Of a DNA stretch of 64,000 nt, positions 39,261 through 48,013 are shown one piece after another. Source of the stretch: Candidatus Porisulfidus sp. TsSOB (lineage in GTDB: Bacteria; Pseudomonadota; Gammaproteobacteria; Poriferisulfidales; Poriferisulfidaceae); NCBI GenBank assembly GCA_002631715.1, contig MRSX01000008.1:1-64000 (forward strand), given 5' to 3'. The notes below the pieces were generated by a model. It was not told where the DNA came from. It did not search any database and saw only the letters and a list, made by a program, of their open reading frames with translations. How positions within the stretch are numbered: the first letter of the stretch is position 1; the number at the start of each line of letters is the position of its first letter. A program made the translations under genes and the position numbers.

Positions 39261-40229
39261 ATGTCCCACGCCGCCCGTCACGACTGGACTCTTTCTGAAG
39301 TCCGCGATCTTCTGAATCGCCCGTTCAGCGACCTGATCCATCAAGCGCAAACCATCCATCGTGCCTGCCATGATCCGAACCAGGTGCAGGTCAGCACCCT
39401 GCTGTCGATCAAAACTGGCGGTTGCCCGGAAGATTGCGCCTACTGCCCGCAGAGCGCGCACTACCAGACCGGGCTGGATCGCGAAAAACTGCTGGATCTG
39501 GAAGAGGTTCGGGAGGCTGCCCGCCGTGCGGTGGACAGTGGTGCGACTCGGTTTTGCCTAGGCGCAGCCTGGCGCTCGCCGACCGATCGCGACTTGGACG
39601 GCGTGGTGCAAATGATCGAGGTGGTGCGCGCACAGGGACTCGAGACCTGCGTGACGCTGGGGATGCTGAGCCATGAACAGGCAAAACGTCTCGCGGACTG
39701 CGGCCTCGACTACTACAATCACAACCTGGACACCTCACCGGAGTTCTACGGCGAGATCATCACCACCCGGACCTACCAAGACCGCCTGGACACGCTGCAG
39801 CATGTCCGAGACGCCGGCATCCGGGTGTGCTGCGGCGGCATCCTTGGAATGGGCGAGTCCCGGAAGGACCGGGCCGGGCTCTTGACCCAACTCGCCACCC
39901 AGGACCCCCATCCGGAGTCGGTCCCGATCAACCTCCTGGTACGAGTGTCCGGGACCCCCTTGGGCGAAACGGAGGCACTGGACCCGCTCGAGTTCGTGCG
40001 TACCATTGCGGCAGCGCGGATTACCATGCCACACTCCATGGTTCGCCTGTCCGCGGGACGCGAAGACATGAGCGACGAGTTTCAGGCATTGTGCTTCGTA
40101 GCCGGAGCCAATTCCATCTTCTACGGCGAAACCCTCCTGACGACACCCAATCCCGACACCGCCCGCGACCAGGCGCTGTTCTCCCGCCTGGGCCTGACGG
40201 CGCAACAAAACCCTTCCTCGGCTCCCTGA
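39261..40229 (+). CDS. bioB: Biotin synthase BioB
   Basis: BioB is a radical-SAM enzyme that inserts sulfur into dethiobiotin. The 322-residue protein has the radical SAM cysteines in [16 protein letters not shown], then [28 protein letters not shown] and [11 protein letters not shown]. The ATG at 39261 has GGTGA upstream; a TTG at 39216 would add 15 unconserved residues. A TATAAT box at 39246-39251 would give a nearly leaderless mRNA, so it is listed only as a remark. bioF follows after 7 bp. Confidence 0.96.
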   Translation: MSHAARHDWTLSEVRDLLNRPFSDLIHQAQTIHRACHDPNQVQVSTLLSIKTGGCPEDCAYCPQSAHYQTGLDREKLLDLEEVREAARRAVDSGATRFCLGAAWRSPTDRDLDGVVQMIEVVRAQGLETCVTLGMLSHEQAKRLADCGLDYYNHNLDTSPEFYGEIITTRTYQDRLDTLQHVRDAGIRVCCGGILGMGESRKDRAGLLTQLATQDPHPESVPINLLVRVSGTPLGETEALDPLEFVRTIAAARITMPHSMVRLSAGREDMSDEFQALCFVAGANSIFYGETLLTTPNPDTARDQALFSRLGLTAQQNPSSAP

Positions 40230-40236
40230 GCCTCTC

Positions 40237-41385
40237 ATGAAGGACTGGCGCCGCCCGCGCCCTGCGATTCTACGGCGGCAGCGGATCCTGCGCGGGGCAA
40301 CCGATACCGAAAACGCCTCCCTGGACGGCCGCCCCCAATCGATCTGGTGCGATAACGATTACTTGGGGCTGAGTCACGATCCCCGGGTCTGCGAGGCAAT
40401 GGCGTCTGCGGCCAAGCGCTACGGTGCAAGCGCAAGCGCCTCGCCGTTGATCACCGGCTACACCGAAATCCATCAGTTGCTGGAGGAACGCCTCGCCGCC
40501 TTTACCGGGCGTGACCGGGCATTGGTCTTCAGCGCCGGGTATCTCACCAATCTTGGAACCGTGCAGGCACTGGCCGAGCGCGGCGACACCCTTATCGAGG
40601 ATCGCCTGAACCACGCCTCGCTGCTGGATGCCGCTCGCCTGTCCCGCGCCCGGTGCCTGCGTTATCGCCATGCCGACGCCGCCGATGCGACTCGTCTGCT
40701 GCAGGAACATCAAGCCCGACTGATTCTGACCGACGGCGTATTCAGCATGGATGGCGATACCGCGCCGGCGACCGAATTGGCTGCTGCTGCCCACGCGCAT
40801 GACGCACTGCTGCTGTGCGACGACGCACACGGCATCGGCGTACTCGGAGCCCACGGAGGCGGGCTACTCGAAGAGGCTAGGCTTTCACAGGTAGAAGTCC
40901 CACTACTGGTGGGGACTCTGGGTAAGGCGCTGGGCGCCCAAGGCGGTTTCGTCGCCGGACCCGCCGACCTGATCGAGCATCTCCTTCAGTACGCCCGCAG
41001 TTATGGCTACAGCACCGCGCTGGCCCCACCGCTCGCGGCTGCAGCAGACCAAGCCTTGAAACTGCTGATCGACGAGCCGGAGCATCGGGCACGCTTGCGC
41101 GACAACATCGAATACTTCCTCCAATGCGCGGAGCAGCACGAATTGCCACTCCAGCCTTCGCGCACCGCTATTCAACCCTTGGTCCTGGATGACCCGGAAT
41201 CCGCGCTTGCGGCTAGCCGCTCCCTGTCGGAACAAGGTTTCGCTGTTTGCGCTATTCGCCCTCCCACCGTGCCTGAAGGCACCTCCCGGCTGCGCATCAC
41301 CCTGTCGGCTCGCCACACACGCGAGCAAATCGAGCATTTCAGTGAAGCGCTCGCCGCCTGTTGCCCTGCTAAACTGGAAGTATGA
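40237..41385 (+). CDS. bioF: 8-Amino-7-oxononanoate synthase BioF
   Basis: BioF is a PLP enzyme joining pimeloyl-ACP (or CoA) and alanine in biotin synthesis. The 382-residue protein has WCDNDYLGLSHDPRV, GYTEIHQLLEERLAAF, the PLP-contacting DDAHGIGVLGAHGGG and the Schiff-base lysine in LVGTLGKALGAQGGF. It follows bioB; its stop overlaps coaBC by 4 bp. Confidence 0.95.
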   Translation: MKDWRRPRPAILRRQRILRGATDTENASLDGRPQSIWCDNDYLGLSHDPRVCEAMASAAKRYGASASASPLITGYTEIHQLLEERLAAFTGRDRALVFSAGYLTNLGTVQALAERGDTLIEDRLNHASLLDAARLSRARCLRYRHADAADATRLLQEHQARLILTDGVFSMDGDTAPATELAAAAHAHDALLLCDDAHGIGVLGAHGGGLLEEARLSQVEVPLLVGTLGKALGAQGGFVAGPADLIEHLLQYARSYGYSTALAPPLAAAADQALKLLIDEPEHRARLRDNIEYFLQCAEQHELPLQPSRTAIQPLVLDDPESALAASRSLSEQGFAVCAIRPPTVPEGTSRLRITLSARHTREQIEHFSEALAACCPAKLEV

Positions 41386-42626
41386 CTCTTAGATACAGGA
41401 AAGTGCTGCTCGGCATCACCGGCAGCATCGCCGCCTACAAGGCCTGCGAATTGGTGCGCCTATTGGTCCGAGACGGTGCTGAGGTCCAGGTTGTCATGAG
41501 CCCGGCGGCGGAGCAGTTCGTCGGCGCCATGACATTCGAGGCACTCAGCCATAGACCTGTGCGCACCGCGTTGTTCGACCGCGAGGCAGAAATGTCGATG
41601 AGCCATATCGAGTTGGCTCGATGGGCCGACGCCGTGGTTATCGCGCCGGCCTCTGCCCACTGCCTGGCCAAACTTGCGACTGGTTTGGCCGACGATCTCC
41701 TGATGACCCTGTGCTTGGCCACGCGCGCCCCGATCCTGGTTGCTCCGGCCATGAACACGGCAATGTGGGAAAACCCTGCAACTCAAGAACATGTCCATGC
41801 CCTCACCGAGCGCGGGATCCAAGTCATCAGCCCGGACGTCGGCGAACAGGCATGCGGCGAGACCGGGTCAGGCCGTCTGCCCGACCCGGAGTATTTGCGG
41901 GCTGCAATCGAAGATCTCGGCACGGACTCCGCACTGAAGGGCATGCATGCCGTCGTCACGGCAGGACCAACCCGGGAGCCGATTGATCCGGCTCGCTTCA
42001 TCAGCAACTTCAGCACCGGTCGAATGGGTTGCGCGATCGCCGACGCCTTGCTGGAACGCGGTGCCCAGGTCACCCTGATTCATGGCCCGGTTGACATCCC
42101 GTTGCCGCCGGACGCCGATTGCGTGGCGGTTACGACTGCCGCCGAAATGCTGGACGCGGTAATGGCGCACGTGGGCGACTGTCAATTGCTGGTCGCGAAT
42201 GCAGCGGTTGCGGACTGGCGTCCTCGAGAAACCACCGACCGGAAAACCCGGAAATCTCAAGAGTCGCGAACTTTGGAGCTGGAACCCACTCCCGACATAC
42301 TGGCCACTCTCGGCCAAAAGGAACCACGGCCGTTCCTTGTGGGGTTTGCAGCGGAGACCGAAAGTCTGGAAGAGAACGCCCGCACCAAACTGCGCGCCAA
42401 GAACGCCGACCTCATGGTCGCCAACCGGATTGGCCCGGATGATGGGTTCGGAGAAACAGAAACGACACTTGAAGTGGTGGATGCCGATTCCGTCACACGC
42501 CTCGGCCCGGACTCCAAGAGCACTTTGGCACGGCAATTGGTCGATCACATTGCGGCGCGGCTGTCCCCCGCCTCTTCGGTAGTCGACTTCTCCCATGCTG
42601 CCCGTCGAACTACGCATTCTCGATAA
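41382..42626 (+). CDS. coaBC: Bifunctional phosphopantothenoylcysteine decarboxylase/synthetase CoaBC
   Basis: CoaBC makes 4'-phosphopantetheine for coenzyme A in two steps. The 414-residue protein has the FMN-binding CoaC half ([17 protein letters not shown], the catalytic His in [23 protein letters not shown]) and the CTP-dependent CoaB half ([36 protein letters not shown]). Start overlaps bioF; the end overlaps dut by 32 bp. Confidence 0.96.
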   Translation: MTLRYRKVLLGITGSIAAYKACELVRLLVRDGAEVQVVMSPAAEQFVGAMTFEALSHRPVRTALFDREAEMSMSHIELARWADAVVIAPASAHCLAKLATGLADDLLMTLCLATRAPILVAPAMNTAMWENPATQEHVHALTERGIQVISPDVGEQACGETGSGRLPDPEYLRAAIEDLGTDSALKGMHAVVTAGPTREPIDPARFISNFSTGRMGCAIADALLERGAQVTLIHGPVDIPLPPDADCVAVTTAAEMLDAVMAHVGDCQLLVANAAVADWRPRETTDRKTRKSQESRTLELEPTPDILATLGQKEPRPFLVGFAAETESLEENARTKLRAKNADLMVANRIGPDDGFGETETTLEVVDADSVTRLGPDSKSTLARQLVDHIAARLSPASSVVDFSHAARRTTHSR

Positions 42627-43050
42627 ACGGCTCGGCGATTCCATCGAGCTTCCGACCCGCGCGACCGAAGGCTCGGCCGGGCTGGACCTTCGCGCCTGCC
42701 TGCAGGAGCCCCTAACGCTCGAACCCGGCCAGTCCGAATTGGTTCCAGCCGGATTCGCGATCCACATTGCAGATCCCGGCTACGCTGCGTTGATCTTGCC
42801 ACGTTCCGGACTGGGCCACAAACACGGCATCGTGCTCGGCAATCTGGTCGGATTGATCGACTCCGACTACCAGGGAGAAATCATGATCTCATGCTGGAAT
42901 CGCGGACGCGACGCCTTCACTATCGAAGTCGGCGAGCGCATTGCGCAATTGGTTGTCGTGCCAGTGCAACAAGTCGAATTTAAAATCGTCGAGGAATTCC
43001 CGCAAAGTGCACGGGGTGCCGGCGGGTTTGGACATACTGGCAAAGAATGA
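42595..43050 (+). CDS. dut: dUTP diphosphatase Dut
   Basis: Dut hydrolyses dUTP to dUMP, keeping uracil out of DNA. The 151-residue trimeric-type protein has the five motifs, including [31 protein letters not shown] and the C-terminal [10 protein letters not shown]. The start lies 32 bp inside the end of coaBC, and its stop overlaps the next gene by 4 bp. coaBC-dut-phosphomutase order is common in gammaproteobacteria. Confidence 0.97.
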   Translation: MLPVELRILDKRLGDSIELPTRATEGSAGLDLRACLQEPLTLEPGQSELVPAGFAIHIADPGYAALILPRSGLGHKHGIVLGNLVGLIDSDYQGEIMISCWNRGRDAFTIEVGERIAQLVVVPVQQVEFKIVEEFPQSARGAGGFGHTGKE

Positions 43051-44417
43051 CGACCCCCGAGCATATTTTCCGAGCCTACGACATCCGGGGCATTGCCGGC
43101 AGCGAACTTTCGGAGACTTTCGCCCGGCAACTCGGCCGAGCTATATCGGCCGAATACCCGGAAGCCCGGGAAATAGCCATCGGCCGTGACGGGCGCCATT
43201 CAAGCGACGCCTTGGCCTCGGCCTTGATTGAAGGCTTGTCCGATGCCGGTGTCACCGTCCACGATGTTGGGCAGGTTCCGACTCCGGTCCTGTATTTCGC
43301 GACTCACGAATTCGGCCATGGATCTGGCGTCATGGTGACTGGAAGCCACAATCCTCCTGAATACAACGGATTCAAGCTGGTCATGCAAGGTCATACGCTT
43401 GCAGGCGACGACATTCAGGCTCTGCGCGCGCGCATGCTGCAAGACCTGCCTTGCCCGGGTCGAGGGGATCGGATTGAAAAGGACGTGTCAGAAGCCTACG
43501 TCAAACGAATCGCCGAAGATATCCAGCTGACTCGGCCGATGCGCGTCGCGCTGGACGCTGGCAACGGTGCCGCTGGCCCCATCGCCGTCCGGGTGCTGCG
43601 CGCCTGCGGGGCGGAGGTTACGGAACTGTATTGCGATGTGGACGGCGATTTCCCAAACCATCACCCCAATCCAAGCGATGCAAAGAATCTGCAGGACCTG
43701 AAGGCCCGCGTACTGCAAGATGGACTAGAGGTCGGCATAGCGCTGGACGGTGACGGCGACCGCTGCGGCGTGGTCGACGACACAGGTGAAATCCTGTGGG
43801 CGGATCGGCAGTTGATGGTTCACGCCACCGACGTACTTAGGCGCGAGCCGGGTGCCACCGTGGTGTTCGACGTCAAGTGTTCCAGTCTGTTACCACGGGT
43901 CATCGAAGAGTCTGGTGGTATGCCGGTGATGGCCCGAACCGGGCATTCGTTCATCAAGGCGAAGATGCGCGAAACCCAAGCTGCTCTTGCGGGCGAGATG
44001 AGTGGGCACTTGTTCTTCCAGGAGCGCTGGTACGGGTTCGACGATGGCATCTATGCCGCTGCCCGGCTGTTGCAAATCTTGGCTGAAAAGAAAGAGCCTG
44101 CCAGTGCGGTCTTTGCCGCCCTGCCCCAAGCCTGCGTGACGCCGGAAATCAACATCCCGTTTGAAATCGACGGCGACCAGCACCGGTTCATCGAGAAGTT
44201 TTCGGCCCGTGCCGAATTTCCCGGAGCCCGCTTGACCCGGATTGATGGCATCCGTGCAGATTTTGATGACGGGTTCGGGCTGGCTCGAGCCTCCAATACA
44301 ACGCCGTACGTGGTGACCCGCTTCGAAGGCACGACCCCGGACGTCATCGAACGAATCCAGGCTGAGTTCCGAAACCAAATGCTTGCCGTGGACTCGGGAC
44401 TAAAGCTTCCGTTTTGA
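43047..44417 (+). CDS. Phosphomannomutase/phosphoglucomutase (AlgC type)
   Basis: A 456-residue alpha-D-phosphohexomutase that interconverts hexose 6- and 1-phosphates for polysaccharide and LPS precursors. It has [11 protein letters not shown] at the start, the phosphoserine loop [14 protein letters not shown], metal-binding [14 protein letters not shown], and sugar-binding GEMSGHLFF. Position after dut and sequence match AlgC of Pseudomonas, but sugar preference cannot be decided, so no symbol is given. Confidence 0.94.
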   Translation: MTTPEHIFRAYDIRGIAGSELSETFARQLGRAISAEYPEAREIAIGRDGRHSSDALASALIEGLSDAGVTVHDVGQVPTPVLYFATHEFGHGSGVMVTGSHNPPEYNGFKLVMQGHTLAGDDIQALRARMLQDLPCPGRGDRIEKDVSEAYVKRIAEDIQLTRPMRVALDAGNGAAGPIAVRVLRACGAEVTELYCDVDGDFPNHHPNPSDAKNLQDLKARVLQDGLEVGIALDGDGDRCGVVDDTGEILWADRQLMVHATDVLRREPGATVVFDVKCSSLLPRVIEESGGMPVMARTGHSFIKAKMRETQAALAGEMSGHLFFQERWYGFDDGIYAAARLLQILAEKKEPASAVFAALPQACVTPEINIPFEIDGDQHRFIEKFSARAEFPGARLTRIDGIRADFDDGFGLARASNTTPYVVTRFEGTTPDVIERIQAEFRNQMLAVDSGLKLPF

Positions 44418-44902
44418 ATACGAATTCTCCTTTTTCTGTGCTGTTCGTATGTACGGGAAACATGTGTCGCAGCATCATGGCGGAGGCTCTTCTCTCCCAT
44501 CATGGCAACGATCGTGTCCACGCACGCAGTGCCGGCAGCCATCCTGCCGGAGTCGTCCATCCCCTAGCTCTGAAAGTGTTAGCTGAGCTCGGCATTGATG
44601 CAAGCGACGCACGCAGCAAGTCCTGGAACGAGTTCGCCGGCCAACCTTTTAATACGGTCTTGACTCTCTGCGACTCCGCAGCAGGTGAAACTTGTCCCTG
44701 GTTTCCTGATTCCGTCCTTCGGGCGCATTGGGGGACTCGAGACCCTTTCACTTTTATTGGAAACGAAGAGGAGACTCTCGCCTGTTTCCGAGAAGTTCGG
44801 GATCATCTGGAGGTTCGTGTCCAAGCCCTACTCAACCTGCCGCTGGAGACTCTGAATCCGGATGACCTGCAACGCGAACTGGCTGCTATTGGGCAGCGTT
44901 GA
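44414..44902 (+). CDS. Arsenate reductase of the low-molecular-weight phosphatase family (ArsC type)
   Basis: A 162-residue protein with the P-loop VLFVCTGNMCRSIMAEALL (CX5R), then FNTVLTLCDSAAGETCPWFP with the additional cysteines of thioredoxin-linked arsenate reductases, and HWGTRDPFTF. It would reduce arsenate to arsenite, or act as a tyrosine phosphatase. The TTG start overlaps the stop of the phosphomutase gene; a GTG eight codons in would cut too close to the P-loop. No ars operon partner is nearby. Confidence 0.85.
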   Translation: MNTNSPFSVLFVCTGNMCRSIMAEALLSHHGNDRVHARSAGSHPAGVVHPLALKVLAELGIDASDARSKSWNEFAGQPFNTVLTLCDSAAGETCPWFPDSVLRAHWGTRDPFTFIGNEEETLACFREVRDHLEVRVQALLNLPLETLNPDDLQRELAAIGQR

Positions 44903-44961
44903 CGCGTTCGGCGTCGACCTGCCCCTATAATGGCGCCTTCTCAAATCCATCGGATCCATTT

Positions 44962-45441
44962 ATGACTCTCGCCACTGCTGACATTTCCGACCAGTACCCG
45001 GATGAAGTCCAGATTGCCGAACCGGGATTCCGCGACTACGGGGGGCTCCCTGCGTTTGCAGGCCTGATTTCCACGGTCAGTTGCCAGAATGACAACTCGA
45101 AAGTCCGAGAAGCGCTGGAAGAGGAAGGGAATGGTCGCGTCTTAGTCGTAGACGGTTCCGCCTCCATGCAATGCGCATTGCTCGGCGATATCCTCGCTGC
45201 CATGGCCCACGAGCACCAATGGGCCGGTGTCATCGTCAACGGCTGTATCCGTGACTCCGCAGTGATCGCCACCATCCAGATCGGCGTCAAGGCGTTGGAT
45301 ACGAATCCCTTGAAAAGCGTGAAGCGAGGTCTTGGGGATCGCGATGTTCCGGTTCGTTTTGCCGGGATCGATTTCACCCCTGGCCATTGGGTCTGTGCCG
45401 ACCCGGACGGCATCCTGGTCGCCCCCCGGGCGCTCGTCTAA
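44962..45441 (+). CDS. rraA: Ribonuclease E activity regulator RraA
   Basis: RraA binds RNase E and lowers its activity; the family shares its fold with aldolases. The 159-residue protein has TADISDQYPDEVQIAEPGF, ALLGDILAAMAHEHQWAGVI, VNGCIRDSAVIATIQIGVKA and ADPDGILVAP. A TATAAT at 44926-44931 and TTGACG at 44899-44904 (21-bp spacer, too long to be sure) lie just upstream. It ends the plus-strand run and faces pssA. Confidence 0.94.
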   Translation: MTLATADISDQYPDEVQIAEPGFRDYGGLPAFAGLISTVSCQNDNSKVREALEEEGNGRVLVVDGSASMQCALLGDILAAMAHEHQWAGVIVNGCIRDSAVIATIQIGVKALDTNPLKSVKRGLGDRDVPVRFAGIDFTPGHWVCADPDGILVAPRALV

Positions 45442-45463
45442 GTTTTTGAAAACCCGAACTTAG
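45438..45463. terminator. Hairpin shared by the rraA and pssA stop codons
   Basis: ctaagtt and aacttag form a 7-bp stem with a 12-nt loop, and the two stop codons (TAA on each strand) are part of the stem. It sits in the 18-bp gap between convergent genes. It is AT-rich and without a clean T tract, so terminator strength is doubtful. Confidence 0.4.
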
Positions 45464-46224
45464 GGCTGGGGTTCGCTGCGGCGGCCCCCGCGGCGGCGTA
45501 ATCGGACCAAATACAGCACCGGTCCCGACAGCACATAACCGCCGAACAGCAGCAACAACACGTTTGGCGGGTGGATCGAAAACAGCAGCAATGCCCCCAG
45601 GATGGCCAACCAAGTGACCAGACCCACGCGAAATTTAGGCCGGGTTTCCTTGAAACTGTAGTAACTGAATCGGCTGACCAGCAGGATGGCGATCAGCAGG
45701 GTCGCAGCCAACGCCACTTCCTTGAGTTCGATCCCGGCGTAGCCGTAGCTGTCGGCAACCCACATGCCCGCCATCAGGGCCCCTGCCGCTGCCGGGCTCG
45801 GCAGACCACGGAAAAAGGCTCGGTCCTGAGAATGGGCGTGCGTATTGAAGCGGGCCAATCGCAAGCCGACCGCCGCCATGTAAAAAAAAGCCCCCAGCCA
45901 ACCCAGTTTCGCCCATTCACTGCCGACCGGCTGCATGAACTGCAGGCTCCATTCATACAGCACCAGCGCCGGTGCCACACCAAATGCGAGCATGTCGCTC
46001 AAACTGTCGTAATGCAGCCCGAACTCGCTGGCCGTGTCCGTCAGGCGGGCGACCCGTCCATCCAGTGCGTCGAAGATCATCGCCACGAAGATGGCCAACG
46101 CAGCCGACTCGAAACGCTGGTCAAAGGCAAAGATCACCGCAGAGAACCCGGCGAACATCGCCACCGTGGTCAACAGGCTCGGCAGCAGGTAAATGCTGCG
46201 GCGATAGCGACGAGGACCCTTCAC
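45460..46224 (-). CDS. pssA: CDP-diacylglycerol--serine O-phosphatidyltransferase PssA (membrane type)
   Basis: PssA makes phosphatidylserine, the precursor of phosphatidylethanolamine, in the inner membrane. The 254-residue protein has the CDP-alcohol phosphotransferase motif FDALDGRVARLTDTASEFG...YDSLSD (pattern DGx2ARx8Gx3Dx3D) and about eight hydrophobic segments. The start is uncertain: GTG at 46224 (VKGPRRYRRSIYLLPS) is chosen because longer in-frame starts run through the micro-ORF upstream. The family length and the ilvC-pssA order support this. Confidence 0.88.
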   Translation of the reverse strand: MKGPRRYRRSIYLLPSLLTTVAMFAGFSAVIFAFDQRFESAALAIFVAMIFDALDGRVARLTDTASEFGLHYDSLSDMLAFGVAPALVLYEWSLQFMQPVGSEWAKLGWLGAFFYMAAVGLRLARFNTHAHSQDRAFFRGLPSPAAAGALMAGMWVADSYGYAGIELKEVALAATLLIAILLVSRFSYYSFKETRPKFRVGLVTWLAILGALLLFSIHPPNVLLLLFGGYVLSGPVLYLVRLRRRGGRRSEPQP

Positions 46225-46250
46225 GGGACGGGATTTTGAAAGAATGATGC

Positions 46251-46270
46251 CGCGGCGTAGAGCCGCCGCG
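46251..46270 (-). other. GC-rich hairpin just upstream of pssA
   Basis: CGCGGCG and CGCCGCG form a perfect 7-bp stem with a 6-nt loop, between the micro-ORF stop and the pssA start. In the minus orientation ATTCTTTC follows. It could attenuate read-through from ilvC into pssA; this is a guess from position. Confidence 0.45.
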
Positions 46271-46291
46271 ACATGGATATTCGGCTTTGGC

Positions 46292-46372
46292 TTAGACGAA
46301 GTTGACGATGCACCACGCGAGCAACGCGTATATCGCCCAAAACACAACCATCGACACGAGGTTGCCTATCAT
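46292..46372 (-). CDS. 26-residue predicted single-pass membrane micro-protein
   Basis: A short ORF between ilvC and pssA with a very good Shine-Dalgarno sequence, GGAGAAAG touching the ATG. It begins MIGNLVSMVVFWAIYALL and ends with AWCIVNFV; about 22 residues are hydrophobic, so it is one membrane helix with almost no charged residue. It overlaps only the improbable long extension of pssA. I do not recognise the family. The RBS and composition argue for translation, but conservation in other genomes is untested. Confidence 0.6.
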   Translation of the reverse strand: MIGNLVSMVVFWAIYALLAWCIVNFV

Positions 46373-46451
46373 CTTTCTCCTCCAGAATTGCCAGAGTTTT
46401 GGTCACCGGGCAAACTGCCCAAGTATTCCAATTCTAGCACGACACTAGTAC

Positions 46452-47468
46452 CTAGTTGCGGCTGCGGTCCACCAGGCGCTGCTCGCGGATCCAAGGCATC
46501 ATATCCCGCAATTGTGCTCCGACCTGTTCGATGGATTGGCCCTGACTGGCTTCGCGCAACTGACGGAGATGCTCTGCCCCGGATGCATTCTCCTTCACCC
46601 ACTCCCGGGCAAATTCTCCACTCTGAACATCCGCCAGAATCTTCTTCATTGCCTCGCGCGCCTGATCTCCGACTACTCTCGGTCCGCGAGTCAGACCCCC
46701 ATATTCAGCCGTGTTGGAAACAGAGTAGTTCATGTTGGAGATGCCACCCTCATAGATCAGATCGACGATCAGCTTGAGTTCATGCAGGCATTCAAAATAC
46801 GCCATCTCCGGTTCATAGCCTGCTTCTATCAGAGTTTCGAATCCTGCCTCGATCAAAGCCGTCACACCGCCACAGAGCACAGCCTGCTCACCGAACAGGT
46901 CGGTCTCGGTTTCATCACGGAACGTAGTCTCGATGATTCCGGCCCGCCCCCCGCCATTGGCGCTGGCATAAGACAGTGCCGTCTCTCGGGCCTTGCCACT
47001 GGCATCCTGGAAGACTGCGATCAAGGTCGGGACTCCCCCGCCCTGCTTGTAGGTAGAACGAACCAAATGCCCGGGGCCTTTCGGAGCAATCATGATTACA
47101 TCCAAGTCCTCGCGTGGGCGAATTTGTTCGAAATGAATGTTGAACCCGTGCGCAAACGCCAGCGTGGCACTCTGGCGGAGATTGGGTTCGATCTGTTCCG
47201 CGTAAAGCGCGCTCTGGTGCTCATCCGGCGCCAACACCATCACGATATCGGCCGCCGCCGTCGCCTCTCCGATTCCGGCGACCTCAATCCCGGCTTCACG
47301 CGCTTTCTCCTCGGAGGCGGAGCCAGCCCGAAGCCCGACCATGACCGAAACTCCGGAGTCCTTCAGATTGTTGGCATGGGCATGTCCTTGAGAGCCATAG
47401 CCAATGATCGCCACCGTGCATCCCTGCACGATAGATAGATCCGCATCCTTGTCGTAAAAAACCTTCAT
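46452..47468 (-). CDS. ilvC: Ketol-acid reductoisomerase IlvC (class I)
   Basis: IlvC isomerises and reduces acetolactate or acetohydroxybutyrate in valine/isoleucine synthesis. The 338-residue class I protein has [20 protein letters not shown], the NADPH fold [30 protein letters not shown] and the magnesium-site [27 protein letters not shown]. The start at 47468 has GGAAG upstream. Third gene of ilvB-ilvH-ilvC. Confidence 0.97.
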   Translation of the reverse strand: MKVFYDKDADLSIVQGCTVAIIGYGSQGHAHANNLKDSGVSVMVGLRAGSASEEKAREAGIEVAGIGEATAAADIVMVLAPDEHQSALYAEQIEPNLRQSATLAFAHGFNIHFEQIRPREDLDVIMIAPKGPGHLVRSTYKQGGGVPTLIAVFQDASGKARETALSYASANGGGRAGIIETTFRDETETDLFGEQAVLCGGVTALIEAGFETLIEAGYEPEMAYFECLHELKLIVDLIYEGGISNMNYSVSNTAEYGGLTRGPRVVGDQAREAMKKILADVQSGEFAREWVKENASGAEHLRQLREASQGQSIEQVGAQLRDMMPWIREQRLVDRSRN

Positions 47469-47508
47469 AGTCAGCTTCCTTGCCGGCGTGATACCCCGGC
47501 GGTTGTTA

Positions 47509-48012
47509 TTAGTTCTGCCGGATGAAGAGCACCTGTTCGCCACGCGCGATGCCAAGCGGCCCAGAGCGGACCACTTCCACCACTTCGTGTTCTGCCATCG
47601 CAGCCAGATAAGCGTCAATCTCCTCGCTGGTACCGACCACTTCGCTGGTGTAACACAGGGCGCTCACGTCAGCAATGCGCCCGCGGTAGACCTTGTTGAC
47701 TCGCTGCAGGTCGTCCACAGAGCCCTCGTCGCGCAATCGCAACTTGATCAGTGCCATCTCGCGCTCGACATGGTTTTGCCCGGTCATATCCACCACCGTC
47801 ACCACATCGACCAGCTTGTGCAGCTGCTTGGTGATCTGCTCCAGTATCCGGTCATCGCCAAAGGTTACGATCGTCATGCGGGACAGGGTTTCGTCCGGCG
47901 TCGGCGTCACTGCCAACGATTCGATGTTGATGCCGCGCGCCGAAAACAGGTTCGCGACCCGCGACAGCGAGCCAGCTTCGTTTTCCAGAAGGACGGCTAG
48001 GATCCGCCGCAT
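47509..48012 (-). CDS. ilvH: Acetolactate synthase regulatory subunit IlvH
   Basis: IlvH binds valine and controls the catalytic subunit. The 167-residue protein has the N-terminal ACT domain ([39 protein letters not shown]) and the family C-terminal domain ending [17 protein letters not shown]. It follows ilvB with 1 bp between stop and start. Confidence 0.96.
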   Translation of the reverse strand: MRRILAVLLENEAGSLSRVANLFSARGINIESLAVTPTPDETLSRMTIVTFGDDRILEQITKQLHKLVDVVTVVDMTGQNHVEREMALIKLRLRDEGSVDDLQRVNKVYRGRIADVSALCYTSEVVGTSEEIDAYLAAMAEHEVVEVVRSGPLGIARGEQVLFIRQN

Positions 48013-48013
48013 G

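Noticed and set aside
41868-42767. 299-residue minus-strand ORF
   Set aside because: Antisense to coaBC and dut, both well supported; an artefact of GC-rich codon bias.
46512-47438. 308-residue plus-strand ORF
   Set aside because: Antisense to ilvC; composition is typical of a shadow frame.
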